Assembly: GCA_016713085.1 (NCBI GenBank)
Contig: JADJPV010000002.1
Span: forward strand, 744,001 to 808,000
DNA: 64,000 nt
Origin: Chitinophagaceae bacterium
GTDB taxonomy: Bacteria > Bacteroidota > Bacteroidia > Chitinophagales > Chitinophagaceae
Reading direction: 5' to 3'
Of the stretch, positions 18,008-27,152 are shown in pieces; positions within the stretch are counted from its first letter, which is position 1, and every line of letters begins with the position of its first letter. The notes below the pieces were generated by a model. The model saw only the letters and a program-made list of their open reading frames with translations. It did no database searches and was not told the DNA's origin. A program made the position numbers and the translations under genes.

Positions 18008-18873
18008 ATGCGGCAGATATCTGGCCGGAATTACCTGATGCCGTTTGATATTCCGGAGCACCTTCGCCGGAAGAAGTTTTATCTTCATCTTATTATGGTA
18101 TTAGTTTTTCAAATATTATTTATCCTGGGGTTGATTATTTTAATCATTCTGCTTGTTTTCAGAATCAGCAGGCCAAAGGTTATCAGTCAGCTGCCGGAGA
18201 ATTACAAAGAGCTATTGAATGATTATGTAAAATTTTACCGGCAACTTGAAGATGCAGCAAAAGAAGAATTTGAAAAACGGGCAGATCATTTTTTATCGGC
18301 TGTAAAAATAACCGGGGTAAATGCTGTTGTCGAAGATCTCGACCGGCTCTTAATTGCAGCGGGTGCAATTATACCGGTGTACGCTGTTCCCGACTGGCAA
18401 TATATTAACCTGCATGAAGTGTTGTTATACCCCGGTGCATTTAATTCAGAATTTGATCAGCACGGATCAGACAGGAATATTGCAGGCATGGTGGGTACGG
18501 GCGCCATGCAGCATGTAATGATCATTACCAAATGGCAGTTAAGACAGGGATTCATTAATCACAATGATGCGAACAATACTGCTATACACGAGTTTGTACA
18601 CCTGGTAGATAAAATGGATGGAACAAGGATGGTGTTCCTGAAATTATTTTAGAAAGAAAGTACATGGAGCAATGGCGGAATATGATGGAGGCAACCATTC
18701 TGCAAATGAAAACTTACGGATCAGACATTGATATGTACGGAGCAACGAATACTGCAGAATTCTTTGCAGTAATTTCAGAATACTTTTTTGAGCAGCCGGA
18801 GGCATTACAATCGAATCATCCTGAGTTGTTTCAAATGCTTGAACGGATTTATAGAACCGGAAATAATGGTTGA
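18008..18873 (+). pseudogene. MtfA-like zinc metallopeptidase, frameshifted
   Basis: The first frame (18008-18652) has an N-terminal membrane helix (about 30-55), a cytosolic-type MtfA domain and the zinc motif in TAIHEFVHLVDKMDGT. The rest of the family pattern (DGVPEIILERKYMEQW, then YGATNTAEFFAVISEYFFEQP with the third-ligand Glu region) is in the next frame, ending at 18873. Inserting one base in the short A run at about 18625-18627 gives DGTKDGVPE and a continuous protein of about 288 residues. MtfA in Enterobacteria binds the Mlc repressor and has aminopeptidase activity; here only the enzyme family can be claimed. A start at 18038 is also possible. Confidence 0.8.
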
Positions 18874-18926
18874 TACAGGAATAGGAGATTATTGCGTAAA
18901 TTTAGCTGAACAAATAATCAACCGGT

Positions 18927-19292
18927 ATGAAGCAAAAAGCTTTATCCTTAAGGCCATTCATTGGTGCAAAGGACTTTGCAGTTTCCAGAAGTTTTTACAA
19001 AGACCTGGGTTTTGAGGAAAGTGTTTTAGCCAATAATTTTTCTGTTTTCAAAAAGGAGGGTCTTGCATTTTATTTACAGGATGCTTATGTTAAAGACTGG
19101 ATTGATAATACCATGCTGTTTATGGAAGTGGAAGATGTTGATGCCTACTGGAATGAGCTGTTGTCGTTAAATCTTCCTGCTAAATATGAGCATGTAAAAC
19201 TTGTTCCGGTTCGTACACTTGACTGGGGTAAGGAATGTTTTTTGCATGATCCTTCGGGCATTCTCTGGCATATTGGAGAATTTGCCAAGTAA
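18927..19292 (+). CDS. VOC (glyoxalase/bleomycin-resistance) family protein
   Basis: 121 residues with the beta-alpha-beta-beta-beta repeat of the vicinal-oxygen-chelate fold: RPFIGAKDFAVSRSFYKDLGFEES, an AFYLQDAYVKDW segment, and a second half ending CFLHDPSGILWHIGEF. The DPSG(I)xWHI ending is typical of the bleomycin-resistance/dioxygenase superfamily. Activity and substrate are unknown, and the family ranges from antibiotic binding to lyases. It lies 53 bases after the MtfA locus and 39 bases before the DUF1059 gene, so these may be cotranscribed. Confidence 0.86.
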   Translation: MKQKALSLRPFIGAKDFAVSRSFYKDLGFEESVLANNFSVFKKEGLAFYLQDAYVKDWIDNTMLFMEVEDVDAYWNELLSLNLPAKYEHVKLVPVRTLDWGKECFLHDPSGILWHIGEFAK

Positions 19293-19331
19293 AGAAGTCA
19301 TCATTTTTATCAAATCAATAAATTTTTCGAA

Positions 19332-19571
19332 ATGAAAACAATGACCTGTAAACAATTAGGTGGAGCATGCAGCCAGGCCTTTCATGCAAGCAGTTTTGAA
19401 GAAATTGCAAACATGAGTAAAAAACATGGTATGGAAATGTTTCAAATTGGGGATAAGGATCATCTTGAAGCAATGAATGAAATGAAGGAACTCATGCAAA
19501 CACCGGATGCAATGAAGGTTTGGTTTGAAACAAAAAGAAAAGAATTTAATGCCCTGCCTGAGGATGTATGA
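19332..19571 (+). CDS. DUF1059 small protein
   Basis: 79 residues. It starts with the MKTMTCKQLGGACSQAFHASSFEE pattern of DUF1059, with two Cys (6 and 13) and a His (17) that could bind a metal. A helical second half is rich in Met and Glu (DHLEAMNEMKELM). Proteins of this family are small, cytoplasmic and of unknown function. It follows the VOC gene closely. Confidence 0.82.
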   Translation: MKTMTCKQLGGACSQAFHASSFEEIANMSKKHGMEMFQIGDKDHLEAMNEMKELMQTPDAMKVWFETKRKEFNALPEDV

Positions 19572-19743
19572 ACGTTTGGATATAAATTCCTGATCAGTAT
19601 AGCATCCTGTAATTGAATATTGCTTTATAACATAAAGCCATGTGCATCACAATGCAGATCAATTAAACCTCATCTTATAACAGGAAATAAATAATGCACC
19701 CGATTGGGTTTTCAGGGCGGAGCTGAGTTTGTAAGAATTGTAC

Positions 19744-20007
19744 TTATTGCACAGCTGGCTTAACTTTATTCAGTACCATTTGTTTTTCACCCCAGCTCTG
19801 CATTTGTTGAATGAAAGGAATTAACTCTTTCCCTGTATCGGAAAGTGTATATTCAACTCTGGGTGGAACTTCCGGGTATGATTTTCTTGAAACAAGGTTA
19901 TCTGTTTCTAACTCTTTGAGCGTTTGTGTAAGCATTTTTGGTGTAATGCCAATGATGGCTTTTTTTAATTCCCCATAGCGCATCAGTCCATCTCTGAGTA
20001 CCCACAA
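19744..20007 (-). CDS. Open fragment of the HxlR regulator
   Basis: This is the stretch an ORF caller would report: 87 residues from an internal ATG, including the recognition helix and wing but lacking the N-terminal Cys segment. See the full locus entry. Confidence 0.6.
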   Translation of the reverse strand: MWVLRDGLMRYGELKKAIIGITPKMLTQTLKELETDNLVSRKSYPEVPPRVEYTLSDTGKELIPFIQQMQSWGEKQMVLNKVKPAVQ

Positions 20008-20087
20008 TATCCGTCCTTTATATTTTCCTCCAATCCGTTGAAACGCATAATCAACGGCACAATATACCTTTTCTTTTTTTTATTCAT
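19744..20087 (-). pseudogene. HxlR-family winged-helix regulator, frameshifted near its start
   Basis: The open part (20007-19744) encodes ILWVLRDGLMRYGELKK, ITPKMLTQTLKELETDNLVSRK, VEYTLSDTGKEL: the HxlR winged helix and wing. The expected first 25 residues (CAVDYAFQRIGGKYKGR) precede it in the same frame, but this frame has no start. An ATG at 20087-20085 is out of frame by one base across a run of eight A on the coding strand (T8 at 20074-20081). One more A would give MNKKKEKVYCAVDYAF and a normal 114-residue protein. HxlR regulators often sense aldehyde, quinone or thiol stress through an N-terminal Cys such as this one. It is divergent from the CPBP gene. Confidence 0.82.
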
Positions 20088-20214
20088 TTTCTGAAATTTA
20101 AACTCCTGATAATCATCATTAGTATAGTTTTAGTACGCAGGATACTAATCAGTACGTACTTGTTACAAAGATATTATTCGGTTTTCTTTGCGAATCATTT
20201 TACTCTGATAACTC

Positions 20215-21087
20215 ATGAATGCTTCACTGAAATCCTTTCTACAATTCCCTCTTGTAAAAATAATTGCAGGTATCACTGTTTGTATGGGTGCTGTGATTCT
20301 TATTAAGAACTTCATAGCACAGCCAGTATTATACAGTTTACTTGATAACAAAATACTGGCCGATACAATTAAGAACTGTATCTCATTTTCCGTATTGCTG
20401 ATAAGCTATTATTTATTTTCAAAATATTATGAACGTAAAAAACTGGTTGAACTGTCTGTGCAAAACTTAACCGGGGAAATGTTTGGTGGTTTAACTCTTG
20501 GTTTCTTCACCATTACAGTATCCATTTTTATTTTGTATTTGCTTGGCTGCTATCGAATAATCAGTGTATCTACTGCAAATTATTCATTGAAGTTATTTAC
20601 ACTTTTGCTTACAGCTGCTTTAGTGGAGGATTTATTAATACGGGGATTAATCATAAGAGTGCTCGAAAACTGGCTGGGTACGTACATCACATTAATTATT
20701 GCCATGCTTTTTGAAACCTGGCATCTGTTCAATCCAAATTCAAGTATCGCCAGTGGTTTTATGGATTTAGTATGGGGGTTTACAATGGCCATTCTTTATG
20801 TGTACACAAAAAGAATCTGGCTTCCGTTTTTCTTTCATGTGGGCTGGAACTTTGCTCAACCGTTTTATGGTTCAAACCTCTCAGGCCTGGAAGACATGGG
20901 AACCATTATTGAATCGAAATTTAATGGACCCCTGTTATTAACCGGTGGAAAAACAGGAATTGAAGGTTCCATCTTTGCAATAATTCTTTTGTCAATGGTT
21001 GGTATTGTGTTTTTTCATCTTTCGAAGAAGGAGGGGAAGTTCGTTAAAAGAAAAACTGACAACAGCCAAAACTCAGGGGTTATTTAA
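20215..21087 (+). CDS. CPBP-family intramembrane metalloprotease
   Basis: 290 residues with about eight hydrophobic segments. The CPBP (Abi/CAAX protease-like) motifs are in order: an EDLLIRG motif (about residue 140; the usual form is EExxxR, so the second Glu is Asp), FETWHLFNP with the conserved His (about 166), and a HVGWNFAQP motif with His and Asn (about 217). These proteins are membrane-embedded proteases or CAAX-processing-like enzymes, often linked to bacteriocin self-protection, but no peptide gene was found here. It is divergent from the HxlR regulator, with 127 bases between. Confidence 0.86.
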   Translation: MNASLKSFLQFPLVKIIAGITVCMGAVILIKNFIAQPVLYSLLDNKILADTIKNCISFSVLLISYYLFSKYYERKKLVELSVQNLTGEMFGGLTLGFFTITVSIFILYLLGCYRIISVSTANYSLKLFTLLLTAALVEDLLIRGLIIRVLENWLGTYITLIIAMLFETWHLFNPNSSIASGFMDLVWGFTMAILYVYTKRIWLPFFFHVGWNFAQPFYGSNLSGLEDMGTIIESKFNGPLLLTGGKTGIEGSIFAIILLSMVGIVFFHLSKKEGKFVKRKTDNSQNSGVI

Positions 21088-21308
21088 AGCAGCGGTCAAA
21101 AAGTGTACCTCACTGGCAGAACAGGCATTTCTGCGGGTTTTTATCAAACACTGTTTGCCTGTCATTCTTTTAATAAAGCAATCAATTTATTTAATTTTTG
21201 CAAAAAATGCAGAATCTCTGTTGTTTAATATTTTTTATGCAGCAGAACTGCCGTATTTTTAAGCAGGCTTGCCGTTTTTGTAAATAGATTAAATATTTTG
21301 AATGTATA

Positions 21309-23924
21309 ATGCCGGATGAAAAAGAAAGGGGACGGTTAGCCCGTTCAAACAACAATAAAAACTGGAAAAAGTGGGGGCCTTATTTATCCGACCGTCAATG
21401 GGGTACCGTTCGGGAAGATTATAGTGCAGAAGGAAATACCTGGAGCTTTATTAATCATGATCTGGCCCGCAGCTATGCATACCGCTGGGGCGAAGAGGGT
21501 ATTGCGGGATTTTGTGATGCTGATCAGATTTTATGCATGGCTCCTGCTTTCTGGAACGGGAAGGATTCTATTTTAAAAGAACGGCTTTTCGGCCTTACCA
21601 ATAATGAAGGAAATCATGGAGAGGATGTGAAAGAACTGTATTTCCATCTCGATTCTTCACCCACACATTCTTACTGTAAGTTTTTATACAAGTATCCGCA
21701 GGAAGCATTTACTTATATCGAACTGGTGAAGGAAAATAAGAGGGATCGTTTAAGCCCGGAATATGAATTGCCCGATACCGGCATTTTTAAAGACAACCGT
21801 TATTTCGATTGTTATATTGAATATGCAAAGGATGAAATCAATGACATTCTCATGAAGATAACGGTGTATAACCGTGGGCCTCAGCCGTCTGCTATTCATG
21901 TACTGCCGCATCTCTGGTTCCGTAATTTCTGGAAACATAATCCACGGTTCACAAAACCTGAAATTATTTCGCTTAACAATGAATGCCTGCAAACAAATTC
22001 TGCACGCAATGGCAGTTTCTTTTTTTATCATGAAGGTGGTGAACAGTTGTTCTGCGATAATGAAACCAATAATCAACGGATGTACAGCAGGTCGAACGAT
22101 TCAGCTTTTGTAAAAGACGGTATCAATAATTATGTTGTTAATAAAGAACAAACGGTTAACCTGAAAAAGCAGGGCACCAAGTCGGCTGTTTGGTTAAAGC
22201 AAACAATTGAGGCCGGATCATCTGCAGTATTTAAAGTGAGGTTGAGTAAAAATCAATTAGCTGATCCATGGACAGGCTTTGATGCGATCTTCAGCAAGCG
22301 TCAGTTGGAGAATGATAAATATTATGAAGAGCTTACTCCAAAGAAATTATCAGCTCCACATAAAACTCTTCTACGCAGTTCACTGAGTGGTTTGCTTTGG
22401 ACAAAACAATTTTATTATCTCGATGTATTTAAATGGCTGTTTGGTGAACCAGGTGAAACAGCTCCTCACCGTAACTATCAGCGGAATTATGACTGGCAGC
22501 ATCTTACCTGCCGCAATATTATTTCCATGCCTGATAAATGGGAGTATCCTTGGTTTGCAGCCTGGGATCTTGCTTTTCATGCCGCAAGTTTTGTACATGT
22601 TGATCCTGATTTTGCCAAGCAGCAATTATTAGTTGTGTTGAGAGAATACTATATGCATCCCAACGGACAGATTCCTGCTTATGAATGGAATTTCAGTGAT
22701 GTAAATCCTCCGGTGCATGCATGGGGAGTTTGGTATGTGTTTGAAGCCGATAAGAAAAAAACAGGCGTTGCTGACTGGGATTTTTTAGAAAGAGCTTTCC
22801 AGAAATTACTCATGAATTTTACCTGGTGGGTGAATCAAAAAGATTCAAACGGTACAGATATTTTTGAAGGCGGCTTTCTTGGCTTGGATAATATTGGTGT
22901 GTTTGACAGGAATCATATGCCACCGGGCATTAAAAAATTACAGCAGGCCGATGCTACCAGCTGGATGGCGATGTATGCAATTAATATGTTACGCATGTCG
23001 CTTGAATTAGCAGAGCATAATATTGCGTATGAAGAATCAGCTGCAAAATTCTTCCGGCATTTTCTGAATATTGGATGGGCCATGCATCATATCGGGAAGA
23101 AAGATATTTCACTGTGGGATGAGAAGGATTCATTTTATTATGATGCCATTCAGTTTGAAAATGGAAGCAGTGAACGTTTGAGGATCCGTTCCATTGTTGG
23201 CATCATTCCATTGCTGGCTGTAGAAATTATGCACAAGGATATTTTTGAAAAACTGCGGCAGTTTAATACAAGGTTACAGGTCATCCGATTAACAAGGCCC
23301 GACTTAACAAGAATCATTTCAGATATTGAACAAAAGAATAAGGAGGGTAATTATTTATTTGCCATCATGATTGGAGACCGGTTGGAACATCTCTTAAAAC
23401 GGTTGTTAGATGAAGCTGAATTTTTATCTGACTATGGCATCCGCTCTTTATCAAAAATTCATCAGGAGAAACCTTATGTATTCGGTTACCAGGGTCATAA
23501 TTATTCTATTCAGTATGAACCGGGTGAAAGTTCCAGCTCCATGTTTGGCGGTAACTCCAACTGGCGTGGACCAATTTGGTTTCCGTTAAATTATTTAATC
23601 ATTCATTCACTCAGAAAGTATTACCAGTATTATGGCAATTCGTATACCTATGAATTTCCTGCCGGATCAGGTGTTAAGATGAACCTGAAACAAATTGCCA
23701 ACCAGTTGACCAAACGTTTATTAAAAATATTTGAGCGGAATGATACAGGTGCTTTTCAGTATCACGACAGTAAACAGCCTGAGTGGGCAGACAAACATTT
23801 TAAAGAACATCATCTCTTCTATGAATTTTTTCATGGCGATACAGGGCAGGGACTTGGTGCTTCTCACCAAACAGGATGGACAGCATTAATTGCCAATTTA
23901 TTACTGGAGATGGATGAGGAGTAG
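21309..23924 (+). CDS. GH63-like (MGH1-type) glucosidase
   Basis: 871 residues without a signal peptide, so probably cytoplasmic. The N-terminal part has WGPYLSDRQWGTVREDYS and HDLARSYAYRWGEEGIAGF, characteristic of the bacterial GH63-related glucosidase family. The second half is an (alpha/alpha)6 barrel: WEYPWFAAWDLAFHAA with the catalytic-type Asp, QIPAYEWNFSDVNPP, and SSSSMFGGNSNWRGPIWFP near the end. The relatives include processing alpha-glucosidase I-like and mannosylglycerate/glucosylglycerate hydrolases, so it may act on a compatible solute or an alpha-glucoside. It stands alone, with 220 bases of non-coding DNA upstream in which I see nothing. Confidence 0.88.
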   Translation: MPDEKERGRLARSNNNKNWKKWGPYLSDRQWGTVREDYSAEGNTWSFINHDLARSYAYRWGEEGIAGFCDADQILCMAPAFWNGKDSILKERLFGLTNNEGNHGEDVKELYFHLDSSPTHSYCKFLYKYPQEAFTYIELVKENKRDRLSPEYELPDTGIFKDNRYFDCYIEYAKDEINDILMKITVYNRGPQPSAIHVLPHLWFRNFWKHNPRFTKPEIISLNNECLQTNSARNGSFFFYHEGGEQLFCDNETNNQRMYSRSNDSAFVKDGINNYVVNKEQTVNLKKQGTKSAVWLKQTIEAGSSAVFKVRLSKNQLADPWTGFDAIFSKRQLENDKYYEELTPKKLSAPHKTLLRSSLSGLLWTKQFYYLDVFKWLFGEPGETAPHRNYQRNYDWQHLTCRNIISMPDKWEYPWFAAWDLAFHAASFVHVDPDFAKQQLLVVLREYYMHPNGQIPAYEWNFSDVNPPVHAWGVWYVFEADKKKTGVADWDFLERAFQKLLMNFTWWVNQKDSNGTDIFEGGFLGLDNIGVFDRNHMPPGIKKLQQADATSWMAMYAINMLRMSLELAEHNIAYEESAAKFFRHFLNIGWAMHHIGKKDISLWDEKDSFYYDAIQFENGSSERLRIRSIVGIIPLLAVEIMHKDIFEKLRQFNTRLQVIRLTRPDLTRIISDIEQKNKEGNYLFAIMIGDRLEHLLKRLLDEAEFLSDYGIRSLSKIHQEKPYVFGYQGHNYSIQYEPGESSSSMFGGNSNWRGPIWFPLNYLIIHSLRKYYQYYGNSYTYEFPAGSGVKMNLKQIANQLTKRLLKIFERNDTGAFQYHDSKQPEWADKHFKEHHLFYEFFHGDTGQGLGASHQTGWTALIANLLLEMDEE

Positions 23925-24020
23925 ATTTTCTTTTGGAATTGATCCGGTTGTTGCATAACAACTGTTCCTGAATAAAAACGAAAGAGTAATCCAAATCCAA
24001 ATTGAAATACATTTACTCTC

Positions 24021-24752
24021 ATGAAGAAGAAATGGACCGTAAAAAGAATTCTTAAAACAATTTGGATTACTGCCGGATTGTTTTTTATAGTATTGCAGTT
24101 TTATTCTTTTCAGGCAAAGGGTGTCGATAATGAGTTATTGAAATCAAGCAATACAACCAAGGTTGAGCAAAGCAGCGGCTTTTATTTATTTACTCCGGTT
24201 CAACCGTTTAAAGATGTGTTTATTTTTTATCCCGGTGCAATGGTTGATCCAAAAGCCTATGTTCCTCTTTGCCGAAAAATAGCAGACAATGGTATACAGG
24301 TGTACCTGGTAAAAATGCCCTGGCGGCTTGCATCAAAAGGTTATAACAAACCAAAGGATTTAAAGCTGTTTGCCGATACAACGAAAACTTATATTTTGTC
24401 GGGACATTCGCAGGGAGCAAAAATGGCTGCACAGTTTGTATATGAAAACCCGTCATTAATTGACAAATTAATACTGATAGCAACTACGCACCCGAGGGAT
24501 GTTTCACTTGTTGATAGCAAAATGCCCATGCTGAAAATCTATGGCTCTAAAGATGGAGTTGCCGATGAAGAAACCATTATAAAAAACAAACCGAAGCTGC
24601 CAGAAACAGCAAAGTTCGTACGTATTGAAGGAGCCAATCATTCGCAGTTTGGTTATTACGGATCTCAATTAGGTGATCATCCAGCAACCATCAGCAGGGA
24701 AGAGCAACTGGCAGAAACAGTAAGAATAATTACAGAGTTCATAAAACAGTAA
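24021..24752 (+). CDS. Membrane-anchored alpha/beta hydrolase
   Basis: 243 residues. An N-terminal hydrophobic helix (10-28) without a clear cleavage site suggests a signal anchor. The hydrolase elements follow in order: YPGAMVDPKAY (oxyanion region), nucleophile elbow GHSQGAK (Ser about 130), the acid Asp region YGSKDGVADEE (about 177), and His in EGANHSQFGYYG (about 207). Relatives are mostly unannotated esterases of the Abhydrolase_5 type. It is followed after 21 bases by a multi-span membrane protein, probably in one transcript. Confidence 0.85.
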   Translation: MKKKWTVKRILKTIWITAGLFFIVLQFYSFQAKGVDNELLKSSNTTKVEQSSGFYLFTPVQPFKDVFIFYPGAMVDPKAYVPLCRKIADNGIQVYLVKMPWRLASKGYNKPKDLKLFADTTKTYILSGHSQGAKMAAQFVYENPSLIDKLILIATTHPRDVSLVDSKMPMLKIYGSKDGVADEETIIKNKPKLPETAKFVRIEGANHSQFGYYGSQLGDHPATISREEQLAETVRIITEFIKQ

Positions 24753-24773
24753 ACTGCTTATAAATTTTATCAA

Positions 24774-25544
24774 ATGGACAACCCCAATCCCAACAGCGAT
24801 TTAGTTATCTCCTATCTGCAAACCAGGAAGGCCATCGGCTGGCTCGGAATGCTCCTGCCTTTTCTGTTACTGATCGGCAATTTCATTATTAACAAAATGG
24901 ACATTCTCAATAATTCATTCTTTGTATTAACGAAAGGGTTGCCACCTTATATTAATCAGGGTTCTTATAAATTTTCAGTAAGTCATTACTATTACAGTAC
25001 GGTTGGTGAACTATTTACCAGTGTGTTATGTGCAGTTGCCTTATTTATGTTCAGCTACAATGGTCATCCTTTACGTAAAGGAGAAAAAGGATTGTCTGAT
25101 AAAACAACCACCACACTTGCCGGGATATTTGCATTAGGGATTGTTATTTTTCCAACAGGTTCAAATATCGTTATTAAAGATAATCTCAGAACTTTCGCAA
25201 GCACAATGAATGTGGGCTACATTCATTTTGGTATGGCAACTTTATTTTTTCTTTCATTAGCCATTATGTCGATGGTTAATTTCAGAAGAACGGGCGACAG
25301 GGTTTCGTTTGGTAAAAAAGAAAATCATAAGCTGTTTCTTGTTTGCGGAATTATTATGATTGCATGTCTTGTATTGATTACGGTGTACAGTGTATGGCTG
25401 CAGAATAAAATCAGCTGGCTTGATGCTAGTCATCCTGTGTTTTGTTTTGAAGCCATTGCCCTCATTGCTTTTGGTATTTCATGGCTGGTAAAAGGACAGA
25501 CTGATTTTAAATATATTCCACGCAAACTGAATTTGGTAAAATAG
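24774..25544 (+). CDS. Multi-span membrane protein of unknown function
   Basis: 256 residues with about six hydrophobic segments (19-38, 72-92, 111-130, 145-166, 185-206, 218-238). The loops contain HYYYSTVGELFT and FSYNGHPLRKGEKGLSDK. The layout resembles small DUF998-like or frpD-type membrane proteins, but I do not recognise a family with confidence. It probably forms an operon with the preceding hydrolase. A bidirectional terminator follows. Confidence 0.72.
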   Translation: MDNPNPNSDLVISYLQTRKAIGWLGMLLPFLLLIGNFIINKMDILNNSFFVLTKGLPPYINQGSYKFSVSHYYYSTVGELFTSVLCAVALFMFSYNGHPLRKGEKGLSDKTTTTLAGIFALGIVIFPTGSNIVIKDNLRTFASTMNVGYIHFGMATLFFLSLAIMSMVNFRRTGDRVSFGKKENHKLFLVCGIIMIACLVLITVYSVWLQNKISWLDASHPVFCFEAIALIAFGISWLVKGQTDFKYIPRKLNLVK

Positions 25545-25573
25545 GTTGCTGTCAATCTTAAATAAAAAGAACT

Positions 25574-25605
25574 CTCCCTCTTTCAAGAAAAAGGGAGCGT
25601 TTCTT
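25574..25605. terminator. Bidirectional hairpin terminator between converging genes
   Basis: CTCCCTCTTTC (25574-25584) pairs with GAAAAAGGGAG (25587-25597) with one mismatch. T-rich sequence follows on one side and A-rich sequence precedes on the other. It can serve both the membrane-protein gene and the oppositely directed SDR gene. Confidence 0.75.
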
Positions 25606-25619
25606 ATTTGAATAATAAA

Positions 25620-26456
25620 TTATGCTTTTGGAAAGTCAGCTCCTTCAGTAACAGAAGCCCATGCTTCAAAATCATGTTTCAGTTCTTCGATTTTTATGCG
25701 TGCGCCTTTGAGTGCTGCTGCTCCTAATAATAAACGCAGCGGAGGATTTTCTGTTTCTGTTACCTGTATCATTGCAAGTGCTGCTTTTACAGGATCGCCG
25801 GCCTGGTTGCCGCTGTAGCCACGTATATCGCCGGCATTTTTTCCGGCAGTAGTTGCATAGTCATCAATTTTAATACTGGTATCTTTTGCTGAACGTCCTG
25901 CCCAGTCAGTACGGAAACCACTCGGAGCAATGATCGTTACTTTAATACCTAATGGTGCAACTTCTTTCGATAAGGCTTCACTCAACCCATCAACGGCATA
26001 TTTAGTGGCGTTGTAAAATCCTATGCCGGGAAAAGAACGAAGCCCGCCAATAGAAGTAATATTCAGGATATGACCTGCTTTACGTTTGCGCATATGCGGC
26101 AGTACTTCCTGTGTCATATGTGCAAGGCCAAAGAAATTAATTTCAAACATGCGGCGTATTTCAGCTTCCTCGCTTTCTTCTATTGCAGCGAAATAACCAA
26201 TGCCGGCATTATTAACAAGTACATCAATCTGTCCGAATTGATCAATGGTTGTCTGTACCGCTGATTTGATCTGTTCAGGCACAGTAACATCCAGCCTTAC
26301 TGCAATTGCAGTTGAGGGATAGCCTTCAATAATATCCTGTACATCATTTGTGTTTCTTGCTGCAACTGCTGCCCTGTAACCTTTTGCCAGTACTTCTTTT
26401 GCCAGTGCTCTTCCAAAACCTGTAGAACATCCTGTAATTAGCCAAACTTTACTCAT
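25620..26456 (-). CDS. Short-chain dehydrogenase/reductase (SDR)
   Basis: 278 residues. The classical SDR motifs are present: cofactor loop TGCSTGFGRAL (TGxxxGxG, about 8-15), NNAG (about 86), Ser in ITSIGG (about 138) and catalytic YNATK (about 151). The Arg-rich strand-2 end VAARN favours NADP(H). The closest family type is the classical SDR often annotated as oxidoreductase/retinol dehydrogenase-like; the substrate is unknown. It is cytoplasmic and monocistronic. Confidence 0.9.
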   Translation of the reverse strand: MSKVWLITGCSTGFGRALAKEVLAKGYRAAVAARNTNDVQDIIEGYPSTAIAVRLDVTVPEQIKSAVQTTIDQFGQIDVLVNNAGIGYFAAIEESEEAEIRRMFEINFFGLAHMTQEVLPHMRKRKAGHILNITSIGGLRSFPGIGFYNATKYAVDGLSEALSKEVAPLGIKVTIIAPSGFRTDWAGRSAKDTSIKIDDYATTAGKNAGDIRGYSGNQAGDPVKAALAMIQVTETENPPLRLLLGAAALKGARIKIEELKHDFEAWASVTEGADFPKA

Positions 26457-26644
26457 TCGTTGTTTATTTAGATTTTATGTTTGCAAATTGATGCGGCTGT
26501 TTGTTAATAACAGTTGAGATGCAAAATTAGTTGACTGAGAATAGAAACATCATCTGCTTTTAGTCATTTGAGTAACATTGATGAAAAGTACCAGCTGGTT
26601 TTTCCTTTGTTTCTTCTGTTTGCTGTAAGAGAAGAATGAAAGGC

Positions 26645-26899
26645 TTATACTCCTTTCATTAATTCCTGAATGGAAATTGCTCCCAGGTAAGGCTCTAAAA
26701 GCCCGGTGCTGTCAAACATTCTGAACTCCAGTACTGCCATGTCTTCATAATTGCAATAGGTTTCTACATAATAGTTTTCAAGCTGAAACAGGAAAATGAT
26801 GCAATGCTGTAAACGTCTTTTCGCAACGAGGATGCCCATGTGAAGAACTACTGATGTCTTTTCTTTGTCATTCAATACAATAAAATCAGAAAGCTTCAT
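26645..26899 (-). CDS. Small conserved hypothetical protein
   Basis: 84 residues from the ATG at 26899. A longer frame from 26959 exists, but its extra 20 residues look like untranslated leader. The protein has KLSDFIVLNDKEKTSVVLHMGILVAKR and a FLFQLENYYVETYCNYED segment ending FDSTGLLEPYLGAISIQEL. Small proteins with this look occur repeatedly in Bacteroidota genomes, often in several copies per genome; their function is unknown. The fold is probably a compact alpha/beta domain. The 188 bases between it and the SDR gene, and the 253 bases upstream, have no gene. Confidence 0.75.
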   Translation of the reverse strand: MKLSDFIVLNDKEKTSVVLHMGILVAKRRLQHCIIFLFQLENYYVETYCNYEDMAVLEFRMFDSTGLLEPYLGAISIQELMKGV

Positions 26900-27090
26900 A
26901 GTACTAATTTTAAAAGTGTTAACGAATAAATACTTACTAAAAATAGAGGCCTGAATCAATAACTGATGATCTTATACAGATCCGGACGATAACAATAAAA
27001 TTTAACTGGCAAGACAGAGACTTATCTGCAACCGGCAACTGGGAGAGGCAATATCAGGAAGACTGTTGTGTGCCGGTATACATCAATGAG

Positions 27091-27119
27091 ACATTGTAAA
27101 TATATTGAATTTACAATGT
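27091..27119. promoter_or_regulatory. Perfect 11-bp inverted repeat between the small protein and the GntR gene
   Basis: ACATTGTAAAT (27091-27101) and its exact reverse complement (27109-27119) flank 7 bases. It is AT-rich, so a protein-binding palindrome is more likely than an RNA terminator, although a T6 run follows on the plus strand at about 27131. Confidence 0.5.
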
Positions 27120-27152
27120 GATGTAAATGTTTTTTATAAAAAGTTTTGCTGC

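Noticed and set aside
20999..21262. 87-residue frame at the end of the CPBP gene
   Set aside because: It overlaps the CPBP coding end and shows no independent protein features.
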